A DNA stretch of 64,000 nt, from contig NZ_BPQT01000010.1 in the NCBI RefSeq assembly GCF_022179405.1, forward strand, positions 16,466 through 80,465, given 5' to 3'. This document shows positions 53,566-62,480 of this stretch, piece after piece. How positions within the stretch are numbered: position 1 is the first letter of the stretch; every line of letters starts with the position of its first letter. A program made the translations under genes and the position numbers. Below the pieces are notes generated by a model. The model did not search any database. It saw nothing but the letters and a program-made list of their open reading frames with translations, and was not told where the DNA came from. Source of the stretch: Methylobacterium marchantiae (GTDB lineage: Bacteria; Pseudomonadota; Alphaproteobacteria; Rhizobiales; Beijerinckiaceae).

Positions 53566-54591
53566 ATGCAAGCCCTCCAACTCTTCGGTGACCGCGACCT
53601 GCGCCTCGGCGAGGTCGATCCGCCGGCCGCTCCGGGTCCGGGCGAGGTCCAGATCCGCGTCCGCGCGGTCGGCCTGAACTTCATCGACGTCTGGGGCTTT
53701 CGCGGCATGGCCTTCGCCAAGCGCAAGCTGCCGCTGACGGTGGGCGCCGAGGCCTCGGGCGAGATCGTCTGCGTCGGCGAGGGGGTGACGGACCTGGGCG
53801 AGGGCGACCGCGTGGTGATGTACGGCGCACAGACCTGCGGCCGCTGCAAGGCCTGCCGGGAAGGCCGCGACAACCTCTGCGAGGACGTCTCCGGCGTCAT
53901 GGGCTTCCATATCGACGGGTTCGCTCGCCAGCTCGTCACCATGCAGGCCCGTCTCGTGGTGAAGGTGCCGGACGGGGTGAGCTTCACCGACGCCGCCTGC
54001 GCACCCATCGCCTTCGGTACCGTCCAGCATATGCTCTTCGACAACGCGAAGCTCGAGCCCGGCGAGAGCATCCTCGTCCATGCCGGCGGTTCCGGCATCG
54101 GCACCGCCGCGATCAAGATGGCCAAAGCCATCGGCTGCACCGTGTTCACCACGGTGGGCGACGACACCAAGGGCGAGATGGCGAAAGCCCTCGGCGCCGA
54201 TCACGTCATCAACTATCGCGACGAGCGCTTCGAGGGCGAGGTCCGCCGGCTGACCAAGCGCAAGGGCGTCGACGTGGTGTTCGAGCATGTCGGTCCCGAC
54301 ACCTGGAACGGCTCGCTCCTCTGCCTCAAGCGGGGCGGGCGCCTCGTCACCTGCGGCTCCACCTCCGGCGTGTCCACCACCATGAACCTGATGCAGCTGT
54401 TCCAGCAGCAATACCGCATCACCGGCTCCTTCGGCTGCTCCATGGCCAATATCCGCCAGTCGCTGGCCAAGATGGCCGAGGGGATCACACCGGTCGTGGA
54501 CACGGTGCTGCCGCTGGGGGATTTCTCTCAAGGGCTGGAGCGGCTGGAATCGCGCAAGGTGTTCGGAAAGATCCTGGTGACGATCGACTGA
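53566..54591 (+). CDS. Zinc-type alcohol dehydrogenase / quinone oxidoreductase of the VLCFA cluster
   Basis: 341 aa from ATG 53566. The MDR fold has a GroES-like N-terminal domain, a structural-zinc Cys set in CGRCKACREGRDNLC, and a nucleotide motif LVHAGGSGIGTAAI. VNFIDVWGFRG-like LNFIDVWGFRG shows the catalytic-zinc Cys is absent, as in quinone reductases. An adh of this kind lies between the ketosynthases and lpxXL in rhizobial lipid A clusters, probably as an enoyl reductase (inference). Confidence 0.88.
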   Translation: MQALQLFGDRDLRLGEVDPPAAPGPGEVQIRVRAVGLNFIDVWGFRGMAFAKRKLPLTVGAEASGEIVCVGEGVTDLGEGDRVVMYGAQTCGRCKACREGRDNLCEDVSGVMGFHIDGFARQLVTMQARLVVKVPDGVSFTDAACAPIAFGTVQHMLFDNAKLEPGESILVHAGGSGIGTAAIKMAKAIGCTVFTTVGDDTKGEMAKALGADHVINYRDERFEGEVRRLTKRKGVDVVFEHVGPDTWNGSLLCLKRGGRLVTCGSTSGVSTTMNLMQLFQQQYRITGSFGCSMANIRQSLAKMAEGITPVVDTVLPLGDFSQGLERLESRKVFGKILVTID

Positions 54592-54691
54592 CGGGTTGTC
54601 CGGGCAAACGAGGCTCGCGTTCCCCCCTGACACTGCCCCTCATCCAAAAAATGTTCTAAACGAACGCGATAGCCACTCCCCGGAAGACATC

Positions 54692-55711
54692 GTGCTGCGC
54701 CTCGCCCTCGTTCTGAACCGTCATCTGCCCCGGATGGCGGGTCTCGCCATGATCCCGCTGGTGCGCATCCTGTTCTGGCTGGCGCGGATGCTCGGGACCG
54801 AGCGGGCGAGCCGGACCGGCGGAGCGATCGCACGCAGGGTCGGGCCGTTTCTGCCGGCCAACCGCATCGCGCTGGCGAACCTGCGCGCCGCCTACCCAGA
54901 AAAGGACGAGGCGGCCGTCAAGGCGATCGCGGCCCAGGCCTGGGACAATCTCGGCCGTACGGGGGCGGAATACGCCCACCTCGCCACCCTGTTCGATATC
55001 GATCCCGCCGATCCGTCGAGCCAGCGCATGTCCGTCTCGGGCGCCGAGCATTTCGAAGCCCTGCGCGACGACGGCAAGCCGGGGCTGATCTTCGCGGCCC
55101 ATCTCGCCAATTGGGAATTGCCGGCGATCTGTGCCGCCCGATACGGCCTTGAGGCGACGGCGATCTTCCGGCCGCCCAACGACATCGCCTCCGCGCGCCT
55201 CGTCCAAGAGGTCCGCCGCGAGACCATGGGTGGTCTGGCGGCAGCCGGGCAGGGCGCCGTCTTCTCGATGCAGGGTGTGGTGGAGCGCGGCGGCCATCTC
55301 GGCCAGCTCATCGACCAGCATTTCACCCGCGGCGTCGTGGTGGAGTTCTTCGGCCGCCCCGTGCTGGTGAACCCGCTACTCGCCAAGCTCGCCAAGCATT
55401 ACGAATGTCCGGTCCATGGGGTCCGCGTGGTGCGCAAGGACGATGCCCGCTTCCATCTCGAACTCACTCCCCCGCTCGACCTGCCTCGCGACGCCAAGGG
55501 CGAGATCGACGTCCAGGGCGCGATGCAGGCCATGACACGCGTGGTAGAGGAATGGGTCCGCGACAATCCCGGCCAATGGCTGTGGATGCATCGGCGCTGG
55601 CGTCCGAACATGCTGCCGAAACCCAAGATCGCTCCTGCAACACAGGTGGAGACATCCAAGGCTCATCGAGGCAACGTGACTTCCGTCGCGGACGAAGGCG
55701 CTGTCACATAG
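54692..55711 (+). CDS. lpxXL: Lipid A very-long-chain acyltransferase LpxXL
   Basis: 339 aa from GTG 54692 (VLRLALVLNRHLPRMAG) behind GGAAG; the frame is open to an earlier ATG at 54596 without recognisable content. An N-terminal membrane segment and the HLANWELPAI catalytic motif (H-x4-E) mark the LpxL/HtrB family. PNDIASARLVQEVRRE fits LpxXL. It transfers the 27-OH-C28 chain from AcpXL to lipid A at the inner membrane. Last core gene of the cluster; DUF1223 follows after 4 bases. Confidence 0.93.
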   Translation: MLRLALVLNRHLPRMAGLAMIPLVRILFWLARMLGTERASRTGGAIARRVGPFLPANRIALANLRAAYPEKDEAAVKAIAAQAWDNLGRTGAEYAHLATLFDIDPADPSSQRMSVSGAEHFEALRDDGKPGLIFAAHLANWELPAICAARYGLEATAIFRPPNDIASARLVQEVRRETMGGLAAAGQGAVFSMQGVVERGGHLGQLIDQHFTRGVVVEFFGRPVLVNPLLAKLAKHYECPVHGVRVVRKDDARFHLELTPPLDLPRDAKGEIDVQGAMQAMTRVVEEWVRDNPGQWLWMHRRWRPNMLPKPKIAPATQVETSKAHRGNVTSVADEGAVT

Positions 55712-55715
55712 TCAT

Positions 55716-56474
55716 ATGGGCCGATCCGTTTCTCGTCTGCGCCGCTCGGCGTACAGCCTCCTGATGCTCGCCGCCTGCCTCCCGGCTTCGACGGGGACGG
55801 TGCGAGCAGAATCGCCCCGGGCGGTCATCGAGCTCTTCACCAGCCAGGGCTGCGGCGCCTGCCAGCCGGCCTCGCGGATCATGGGCGAGTATGCCCAGCA
55901 GGCCGACGTCATCGCCCTGACCCTACCGGTGAGCTACTGGGACTACCTCGGCTGGAAGGACGAGTTCGCGATCCCGGCCTTCACCGAACGCCAGCGCGCC
56001 TATGCCAGCAGCCATGGCGAGCGCCAACTCTTCACGCCCCAGGCAATCGTCAATGGCGAGCCGTCGACGGTCCGGTTGGACCGTGCCTTCCTTGACCGCA
56101 GCATCCGCGCGGCGAGGCAGGCGGGCGGGCTCGCCGTACCGGTGAAGGTGCTGGAACAGGGTGACCGCATCGCCATCGACGTCGGCGCCGGGCGCAACGC
56201 GGCCGAGCGTGGCGAGGTCTGGCTGCTGCCGATCCTGCGCCGGCACAGAGTCGCCGTGGCGCGGGGCGAGAACAAGGGACAGGTCGTGGATTACGTCAAT
56301 GTGGTCCGCGGGATGCACAGGGTCGGAGGCTGGACGGGCCAAGCCGCCCATTTCGAGATTCCCCGCACCCTCGCACGCTCGGGCAATGCCGACGGCTACG
56401 TGGTCGTGCTTCAGGGCGGAACGCTGGCCCATCCCGCCCGCATTCTCGGTGCGGCCAAGGGGCCGGGGCTCTGA
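55716..56474 (+). CDS. DUF1223 thioredoxin-like exported protein
   Basis: 252 aa. A signal peptide ends near GTVRAES. The mature start VIELFTSQGCGACQPASR has a CxxC thioredoxin-like motif and LPVSYWDYLGWKDEFA is the family hallmark. RQLFTPQAIVNG keeps the cis-Pro region. Function of the family is unestablished; the Cys pair suggests redox activity in the periplasm. In other Rhizobiales this gene often adjoins acnA, which here is 10 kb away (recollection, unverified). Confidence 0.88.
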   Translation: MGRSVSRLRRSAYSLLMLAACLPASTGTVRAESPRAVIELFTSQGCGACQPASRIMGEYAQQADVIALTLPVSYWDYLGWKDEFAIPAFTERQRAYASSHGERQLFTPQAIVNGEPSTVRLDRAFLDRSIRAARQAGGLAVPVKVLEQGDRIAIDVGAGRNAAERGEVWLLPILRRHRVAVARGENKGQVVDYVNVVRGMHRVGGWTGQAAHFEIPRTLARSGNADGYVVVLQGGTLAHPARILGAAKGPGL

Positions 56475-56542
56475 CCTCCGGCCCCGATCTTCTCTGAAAA
56501 TCGTTTCCGCGCGATTGCATCCGGAACGATGCGCCGAACGGT

Positions 56543-57808
56543 TCAGCCCACCCATTCGCCCGCGCGCATCACCGCCACGGCGCGACCCTCGGCGGTGAGA
56601 CCGTCGACATCGATCTCGGCCGAGCCAATCATCCAGTCGATGTGGATCAGGCTGCGATTGGCGCCGCGCGCCGCGAGGTCCTCCTCGCTGAAACCCTCAC
56701 CGCCGTTGCAGAAACACTTGCTGTAGGCCTGCCCCAAAGCGATGTGGCTCGCGGCATTCTCGTCGTACAGGGTGTTGTAGAACAGAAGCCCCGAGGCCGA
56801 GATCGCCGAGGAGGCAGGCACCAGCGCCACCTCACCGAGCCGGCGGGAGCCCTCATCCGTGTCGAGCACGCGAGCGAGCACGTCGCCTCCCGTGCGGGCC
56901 GTCGCCTCGACGATTCGGCCTTCCTCGAACCGTACCCGGATGCCGTCGATCAGCGTGCCCTGATAGGAGAGCGGCTTGGTGCTCGTCACATAGCCGTCCA
57001 CTCGCGCCTTGTGCGGCGTGGTGAACACCTCCTCGGTGGGGATATTGGCGTTGCACAGGATGCCGCTGCGCGAAACGGAGGCGCCGCCGCACCATTCATG
57101 ATCGTCGGCGAGGCCCACGGTCAGGTCGGTATCGGGCCCCTGGAAGCGCAAAGCCGCGAAACGATGCTCGTTCAAGATCTTCGTACGGGCATGAAGCGCG
57201 TCGTTATGCGCCCTCCATTCCTCCACCGGGTCAATCCCGTCGACGCGGGAGGCGGCGAAGATCGCATCCCAGAGCCGCGCCAATGCCTCATCCTCTGGAA
57301 GATCGGGGAAGACGGTACGCGCCCAGGGGCGGGAAGCGGCGGAGACGATGGTCCAGTTGGTGGCGAAATTCGCGATGAGCTCCAGCGCCGGCACATAGGC
57401 CTTCGAGCGCGAGCGATTGGCACGGGCAACCTTGGTCGCATCCTGTCCGGCAAGGAGAGAAGGATCGTCGCCTGAGATCGCGAGCCGCGCGGCCCCGTTG
57501 CGGAATGCCTCTGCCATGCCGCCGTAGAGCCAGCCCGCCGCCGTGTCGAACGCATCGTCGGGAGCATGGGCGAAGCGGGCCAGCGTGGCGGCATCGTCGG
57601 AATAGAAGGTGGTCACCAGGGACGCACCGGCCTTGTAGGCCTCGGTGGTGATCGCGCGCGCCAAGGGCGCGGCTTCGAGCGGCGCCGTCATGACCAGCTC
57701 CTGGCCGTGCTTGAGGCCGAGCCCGATCCTGACCGCTACCCTGGCAAGGCGCTCGATCCGCTCGTCGAAGGACGGGGCGGCCATGTCGGCCTCTGCGCGA
57801 ATCGTCAT
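56543..57808 (-). CDS. M29 family aminopeptidase
   Basis: 421 aa from ATG 57808 behind GGAGACACGGTG; ATG 57784 is possible. Family blocks are VRIGLGLKHGQELVMTAPLEA near the start, GLADDHEWCGG, NIPTEEVFTTPHKARVDG (metal-ligand Glu and His), YQGTLIDGIRVRFEEGRI and HIALGQAYSKCF. Metal-binding residues appear complete. It is a cytosolic exopeptidase, AmpS/PepS or aminopeptidase T type. Convergent with the DUF1223 gene. Confidence 0.94.
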   Translation of the reverse strand: MTIRAEADMAAPSFDERIERLARVAVRIGLGLKHGQELVMTAPLEAAPLARAITTEAYKAGASLVTTFYSDDAATLARFAHAPDDAFDTAAGWLYGGMAEAFRNGAARLAISGDDPSLLAGQDATKVARANRSRSKAYVPALELIANFATNWTIVSAASRPWARTVFPDLPEDEALARLWDAIFAASRVDGIDPVEEWRAHNDALHARTKILNEHRFAALRFQGPDTDLTVGLADDHEWCGGASVSRSGILCNANIPTEEVFTTPHKARVDGYVTSTKPLSYQGTLIDGIRVRFEEGRIVEATARTGGDVLARVLDTDEGSRRLGEVALVPASSAISASGLLFYNTLYDENAASHIALGQAYSKCFCNGGEGFSEEDLAARGANRSLIHIDWMIGSAEIDVDGLTAEGRAVAVMRAGEWVG

Positions 57809-57913
57809 CACCGTGTCTCCTTGGCTCCGTCCCGCATAGGCCGCGGAGACAGCGCTCAGCAAGATCGGGTGTGGAGCGGGCGATTCAAGCGCGAGGCCGC
57901 GATACCAGGCCTG

Positions 57914-58207
57914 TCAGGCTGCGCGCGACCAGGTGATGTCGCCGAGATTCTCGCGGAAGGCGAAGCGCATCAGGTGGTCGGCCACCACGTTCTCGAGCCG
58001 GGTGAGGCCGGCCGGATCTGGGGTCGCCACCCGCATCAGCAGGGCATCGGCCTCTGCCTGGAACGTGCAAACGCGATCTTCGCCGAATGGAACGGTGCCG
58101 GACGCGTCCGTGGTCTCGACCGGAAACTTGTGGCTCCAATGGCGGCAGAGCTGCTTCAGGTAGCGGCTCGCCTCGGCTGTCGGAACTCTCGCCTGCGAGG
58201 TCGGCAT
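57914..58207 (-). CDS. DUF2218 domain protein
   Basis: 97 aa from ATG 58207 behind GAAGGAGACCACACG. The whole protein is the DUF2218 unit: RYLKQLCRHWSHKFPVE, then CTFQAEADALLMRV and ENVVADHLMRFAFRE. Conserved His, Cys and Phe suggest a small ligand-binding domain; in other bacteria it accompanies iron-siderophore genes (family recollection), but no such gene is nearby. Confidence 0.85.
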   Translation of the reverse strand: MPTSQARVPTAEASRYLKQLCRHWSHKFPVETTDASGTVPFGEDRVCTFQAEADALLMRVATPDPAGLTRLENVVADHLMRFAFRENLGDITWSRAA

Positions 58208-58521
58208 CGTGTGGTCTCCTTCGGTCCCTGTTGTCCGTCGGCGCAGCTGCGCCCTGGTCGCCACCTGGCAGATCAGGCCGTCGTCAAAGATGCGATCCGC
58301 CCTTCAAGAAGGGCTCATGACCGTTAACGCCCCGATAAGACGCTGCAGCGCACCCACGGGGCAACCTCGTCGCAACAACGCCTTAGATCGCGATTCGGAG
58401 CCAATTTATGGCGCATCGCGATACGGATTGTGGCCTCTTCTTGTGCGACGCACAATGGGTCATGGGAACAACTCGCCAATCTTCGAAACGATGCTGCGGC
58501 CGATCCTCTCAGGCGGCTCGA
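58208..58521. other. Intergenic region without recognised gene
   Basis: 314 bases between two genes on the minus strand. It should contain the promoter of the DUF2218 gene and the 3' untranslated part of the FAD oxidoreductase. GATCGCGATTCGG and GCATCGCGATACGG (58387-58426) are near-repeats about 25 bases apart. No terminator with a T tract or RNA gene was recognised. Confidence 0.4.
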
Positions 58522-59967
58522 CTATTCCCGCGGGAGCGCCGGGGGCGGATTCGGCGACGACGCGACGATCTTCCCGGGATTCAGGAGGTCATGCGGGTCG
58601 AGGGCCGCTTTGAGCCGGCGCATCAGGTCGAGACCGACCGGGTCGCCGTATCGGACGAGTTCGTCACGCTTGATCAGGCCGATCCCGTGCTCGGCGGCGA
58701 TGGACCCTCCCATCCCGTGCACGATGTCGTGAACGATCCTGTTGAAGCGGCCCCATTGCTTCAGGAAGGCCGCCTTCTCCATGCCGACGGGTTGGCTGAG
58801 GTTGAAGTGGATGTTGCCGTCGCCGAAATGCCCGAAGGCGCAGACGCGCAGGCCCGGCATCTCGGCCTCGCAAGCGGCGATCGCCGCATCGAGGAAATCG
58901 GCGATGCGCGCGAGCGGCACCGAGACGTCGTGCTTGATCGAGCCGCCCTCCAGTGATTGAACGTCGGACAGGTTTTCGCGTAGGGACCACAGGTTCAGGT
59001 TCTGCGCCTCGCTGGCGCAGATGACGGCATCCTCCACGAAGCCATTCTCAATGGCGGCCGCCAGGGCGACCTCCAGATCGCCGAGGGCATCCGCCCCGGG
59101 GCGCGTCGTGGACATCTCGACGAGGGCGTAGGCCGCATGGTCTCCGGTCAGCGGGCGAGGCAGGGCGGGCCGATGTCGGAGGACGATGTCGAGGCCGTAA
59201 CGCGGGATGTACTCGAACGCCGTGAGGTCGTGTCCGGCCGCCCGCCTCAAGGCCTCGAACAAGGCGAGTGCCGTTCGAGGGGACGACAGGCCGACGAAGC
59301 CCACCGCCCGCGACGAGGGTTTCGGGTAGAGCTTCAAGACGGACGCGGTGATGATGCCGAGCGTCCCTTCCGAGCCGACGAACAGATGCTTGAGGTCGTA
59401 GCCGGCATTGTCCTTGCGCAATGCGCTCAAGCCGTTCCAGACGCGCCCATCGGCCAGAACCACTTCGAGCCCGAGTACGAGGTCGCGCATGTTGCCGTAG
59501 GCGAGGACGCCGGTCCCGCCGGCATTGGTCGCGAGGTTGCCGCCGATCGTGCACGACCCTTCCGAGGGCAGCGACAGGGGAAACAGCATCCCCTGCGCAT
59601 CGGCCGCCGCCTGCACCTCGGCGAGGAGCGCACCGGCCTCGACGGTGATGGTCGCGCTCAACGGGTCGACGGCGCGTATGCGCGACAGGCGGCCCAGGGA
59701 CAGGACGATCCCGCCCCAGGGCACGCCGCCGCCCACCAGCCCGGTATTGCCGCCCTGGGCGACGATCGCGATCCCCGCCTCGGCACAGGCCGCGACGACG
59801 AAGGCGACCTCGTCGGTATCGGCCGGGCGGACGACGGCGAGCGCGCTGCCCCGGAAGAGACCGCGCCATTCGACAAGATGGGGCGCGATGTCTGTCGGTG
59901 CGGTGAGGACATGCTTCTCCCCTAGTCGCTCGGCGAGACGGGAGAGAAGGTCGGAGGAAGCGGTCAC
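58522..59967 (-). CDS. FAD-binding 2-hydroxyacid dehydrogenase (GlcD/D2HGDH family)
   Basis: 481 aa. An FAD_binding_4 domain (about 40-180) has GGNTGLVGGGVPWGGIVLSL and PSEGSCTIGGNLATNAGGTGV, seen as GGNTGLVGG and GGNLATNAGG. The FAD-oxidase C domain ends with the metal-binding HFGDGNIHFNLSQP and EHGIGLIK. This layout fits D-lactate or D-2-hydroxyglutarate dehydrogenases; the substrate cannot be told. No glcE or glcF partner lies beside it, favouring the single-subunit type. Confidence 0.9.
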   Translation of the reverse strand: MTASSDLLSRLAERLGEKHVLTAPTDIAPHLVEWRGLFRGSALAVVRPADTDEVAFVVAACAEAGIAIVAQGGNTGLVGGGVPWGGIVLSLGRLSRIRAVDPLSATITVEAGALLAEVQAAADAQGMLFPLSLPSEGSCTIGGNLATNAGGTGVLAYGNMRDLVLGLEVVLADGRVWNGLSALRKDNAGYDLKHLFVGSEGTLGIITASVLKLYPKPSSRAVGFVGLSSPRTALALFEALRRAAGHDLTAFEYIPRYGLDIVLRHRPALPRPLTGDHAAYALVEMSTTRPGADALGDLEVALAAAIENGFVEDAVICASEAQNLNLWSLRENLSDVQSLEGGSIKHDVSVPLARIADFLDAAIAACEAEMPGLRVCAFGHFGDGNIHFNLSQPVGMEKAAFLKQWGRFNRIVHDIVHGMGGSIAAEHGIGLIKRDELVRYGDPVGLDLMRRLKAALDPHDLLNPGKIVASSPNPPPALPRE

Positions 59968-60137
59968 GGGCGTCTCGGTGCGCGGGCATCTGAGTCGGGA
60001 GGTCTGATCGAGGACGTGCCGGCAAAGGATGGCGCCGGCGGCCTCTCCTCCTATGATAGGCGTCGTGAACCGTCTTTGCAGGGCGTCACGCCGCCCCGCT
60101 ACCGATCCAAGCGAACCCTTTGCGAGGCGCCCGACAG

Positions 60138-60836
60138 ATGTTGTCCGTAATCCCGAACCCGCCCCACGCGACCCTGCCCATCGTCGGCAGCCAGGATTTC
60201 TTCCCCGTCCGCCGCGTCTATTGCGTGGGACGCAATTACGCCGCCCATGCTCGCGAGATGGGCAAGGACCCCGAACGCGAACCGCCGTTCTTCTTCATGA
60301 AACCGGCGGACGCGCTCCAGATCGTTCCGGGCTCGGAGGCGATAGACCACCTCTATCCGCCGCGAACCGCCAATTACCATTTCGAGGTGGAACTCGTGGC
60401 GGCCCTAGGGCGGGGAGGGCGGGACATCCCGGCGGCCGGCGCGCTGGACTACGTCTACGGCTACGCGGTCGGCCTCGACATGACCCGGCGCGACGTCCAG
60501 GACGAAGCCAAGCGCTTGGCACGTCCGTGGGATCTCGCCAAGTCGGCGGATGCCTCCGCCCCCATCGGACCGCTTCACCGGGCCGAGTTCGTGGGACATC
60601 CGGTACGCGGTGCCATCACGCTCACCGTGGACGGTGCGTCCCGCCAGTCCGGAGACCTGTCGGAGATGATCTGGTCGATCCCCGACCAGATCGCGCTCCT
60701 CTCCAGCTATTTCGAGCTCCATCCCGGCGACCTGATCTTCACCGGCACGCCATCGGGAGTCGGCGCGGTGGAGCGCGGACAGCTGATGGAAGCGGCCATC
60801 GAAGGCTTCGGAGCCATACGCCTCAAAGTCGTATGA
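60138..60836 (+). CDS. Fumarylacetoacetate hydrolase family protein
   Basis: 232 aa from ATG 60138. Family blocks are VYCVGRNYAAHAREMG, PFFFMKPADAL, the metal-binding Glu region NYHFEVELVAALG, YGYAVGLDMTRRD, KSADASAPIGP and DLIFTGTPSGVGAV. The size and sequence fit the oxaloacetate decarboxylase/acylpyruvase (FAHD1-like) subgroup. Overlaps the NUDIX gene as ATGA. Confidence 0.92.
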   Translation: MLSVIPNPPHATLPIVGSQDFFPVRRVYCVGRNYAAHAREMGKDPEREPPFFFMKPADALQIVPGSEAIDHLYPPRTANYHFEVELVAALGRGGRDIPAAGALDYVYGYAVGLDMTRRDVQDEAKRLARPWDLAKSADASAPIGPLHRAEFVGHPVRGAITLTVDGASRQSGDLSEMIWSIPDQIALLSSYFELHPGDLIFTGTPSGVGAVERGQLMEAAIEGFGAIRLKVV

Positions 60837-61312
60837 TCGGTACACTCCTCGACCGCCCGCTGCTGCAATGGCTGTTCCAGTTCGGCGCCCTCGCCACGCG
60901 CGGGATGACCCTCGGCGTGCGCGGGGCCGCCTTCGACGAGAGGGGCCGCGTCTGCCTCGTGCGTCATACCTACGTGGCCGGGTGGCACCTGCCCGGCGGC
61001 GGGGTCGAGGTCGGCGAGACCACCGCCGATGCCATGATCAGAGAATTTCGTGAGGAGGCCGAGATCGCGGTGGCGATTGGCGCGCCACTGCGCCTGCATG
61101 GCTTCTTCCGCAGTACGGCCGCCGCCGGACGCGATCACATCGCGGTCTACATCGCCCCCGCTTTCACGCTCCTCCGGCCGAAGGCTCCCGATCGCGAGAT
61201 CGCGGAAGCCGCCTTCTTCGCCCTCGACGCGCTGCCCGAAGCGACGACGCGGGCCACGCGCGAACGCCTCGGCGAGATCGCCGAGGGACGATCTCCGGCC
61301 GCCACCTGGTGA
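60833..61312 (+). CDS. NUDIX hydrolase
   Basis: 159 aa from ATG 60833, inside the stop of the hydrolase gene. The NUDIX box is GGGVEVGETTADAMIREFREEAEI, read as G-x5-E-x7-REFREEA, with all metal-binding Glu present. VRHTYVAGWHLPGG precedes it. Substrate (a nucleoside diphosphate derivative) unknown. The start at ATGA implies translational coupling with the upstream gene. Confidence 0.93.
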   Translation: MIGTLLDRPLLQWLFQFGALATRGMTLGVRGAAFDERGRVCLVRHTYVAGWHLPGGGVEVGETTADAMIREFREEAEIAVAIGAPLRLHGFFRSTAAAGRDHIAVYIAPAFTLLRPKAPDREIAEAAFFALDALPEATTRATRERLGEIAEGRSPAATW

Positions 61313-61441
61313 GAGCATGAGAAAGATGCACGTCGGCAAAAGAACCGAAAAACAGGCCTTGCCACGCCCAGCAGAATGTTGTTTAGAGACGCCGTCCGGG
61401 GCCGCCGGCGGGTCTTCTCCACCAGCGGTACGGCATTGTGA

Positions 61442-61516
61442 GCGGGTGTAGCTCAGGGGTAGAGCACAACCTTGCCAAGGTTGGGGTCGAGGGTTCGAAT
61501 CCCTTCGCCCGCTCCA
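61442..61516 (+). tRNA. tRNA-Gly (GCC)
   Basis: Acceptor arms GCGGGTG (61442-61448) and CGCCCGC (61506-61512) pair, followed by T and an encoded CCA. The D arm is GCTC-AGGGGTA-GAGC. The anticodon loop is TTGCCAA, giving anticodon GCC. The T arm has GGTTCGAATCC. All canonical elements are present, 75 bases. Confidence 0.98.
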
Positions 61517-61539
61517 ATTCATCATTTTCCGTACAGAGA

Positions 61540-61571
61540 AAAGCGACAGCGAACACGCTGTCGCTTTGTCT
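61540..61571 (+). terminator. Terminator of tRNA-Gly
   Basis: AAAGCGACAGCG (61540-61551), loop AACA and CGCTGTCGCTTT (61556-61567) form a perfect 12-base hairpin, followed by GTCTT. It lies 23 bases after the encoded CCA. The sequence from here to 61823 shows no gene. Confidence 0.85.
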
Positions 61572-61823
61572 TCCAGCATCCTTAAACGCGTCGGCATGTG
61601 CAACTGCCATTGCTCGAGATTCGGCTACTCGCGGGGCGGCAATGCCGCCAACAAGCGTGAACGATTCTGGGAAGCCGCCTTCGTATCTTTGGATCTCAGC
61701 GTCCGCCGCCCTCATGAACAACGGACCAGTCACCGGCACGCGACCGCGTGAAGTCGACATGAAATCGCACGACCGCTCACGAGATTCGTCGCCCTCGCGT
61801 AGGCCGTATCCCGCGGCGCAGCT

Positions 61824-62480
61824 TCAATCCTTGAGAAGCACCTTGATCAGCGATCTGTTGACGCGGATGTCGCCGTTATACTCGATGAATCCCAGTTCGC
61901 GAAACTTATTGAGAAACTGGCTGACCCTCGGACGGCTTGCACCGACCATCTGCGCGAGACTGGCTTGGCTCAGCCGCGGGATCACGGCGAGCGAAGCATC
62001 GTCTTTGTCGAAGTTGGCGAGCAGGAGAAGCGTTCGCGCGAGTCGCTTCTCACTCGAATTGAACAATTGATCGATCAGATCGTCCTCGATGCGCTTCGAT
62101 CTCGCAAGCAGATGGGCAAGGAAGCTGTTGGAAAAGGCTTGATCGTCTCGGAGTAAACGGAGGACGAGCTTCTTTTCTATCTTCAGCACCGTCGCGGGCC
62201 CGATCGCGACCGCATCGCTCGGACGTTTGGACTGACCGGCGATGAGGCAGCCTTCACCGAAGAACTGACCGTTGCCGCATATCCCGATGATGGCTTCCTT
62301 ACCGCTTACGGAGAACGCGACGAGCTTCACTTGGCCGGCGACTACGTAGAACAATGCTTCTGCAGAATCCCCCTGATTGTAGAAGATACTTTTGTCGTCA
62401 AGAAAATATTCCGCAGTTCCCGCGCCGAGATTTTGAAGAACCTCCCCAAAATCGATTTTCTTCAATGGCTTGCGAGGCAT
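61824..62480 (-). CDS. Crp/Fnr family transcriptional regulator
   Basis: 218 aa from ATG 62480 behind GGAGGGCGGG; a longer frame from 62546 is possible. A cyclic-nucleotide-binding-type domain (about 15-130: FYVVAGQVKLVAFSVSGKEA, NGQFFGEGCLIAGQ) is followed by a winged helix (about 150-215) with SQASLAQMVGASRPRVSQFLN as recognition unit. No Fnr Cys cluster. The composition is less GC-rich than the neighbours. Divergent from a LuxR-type gene 667 bases away. Confidence 0.9.
   Translation of the reverse strand: MPRKPLKKIDFGEVLQNLGAGTAEYFLDDKSIFYNQGDSAEALFYVVAGQVKLVAFSVSGKEAIIGICGNGQFFGEGCLIAGQSKRPSDAVAIGPATVLKIEKKLVLRLLRDDQAFSNSFLAHLLARSKRIEDDLIDQLFNSSEKRLARTLLLLANFDKDDASLAVIPRLSQASLAQMVGASRPRVSQFLNKFRELGFIEYNGDIRVNRSLIKVLLKD

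Noticed and set aside
61383-61760. Open frames across the tRNA-Gly encoding GFEPSTPTLARLCSTPELHP-type peptides
   Set aside because: This is the well-known spurious translation of a tRNA-Gly gene; the tRNA is certain.
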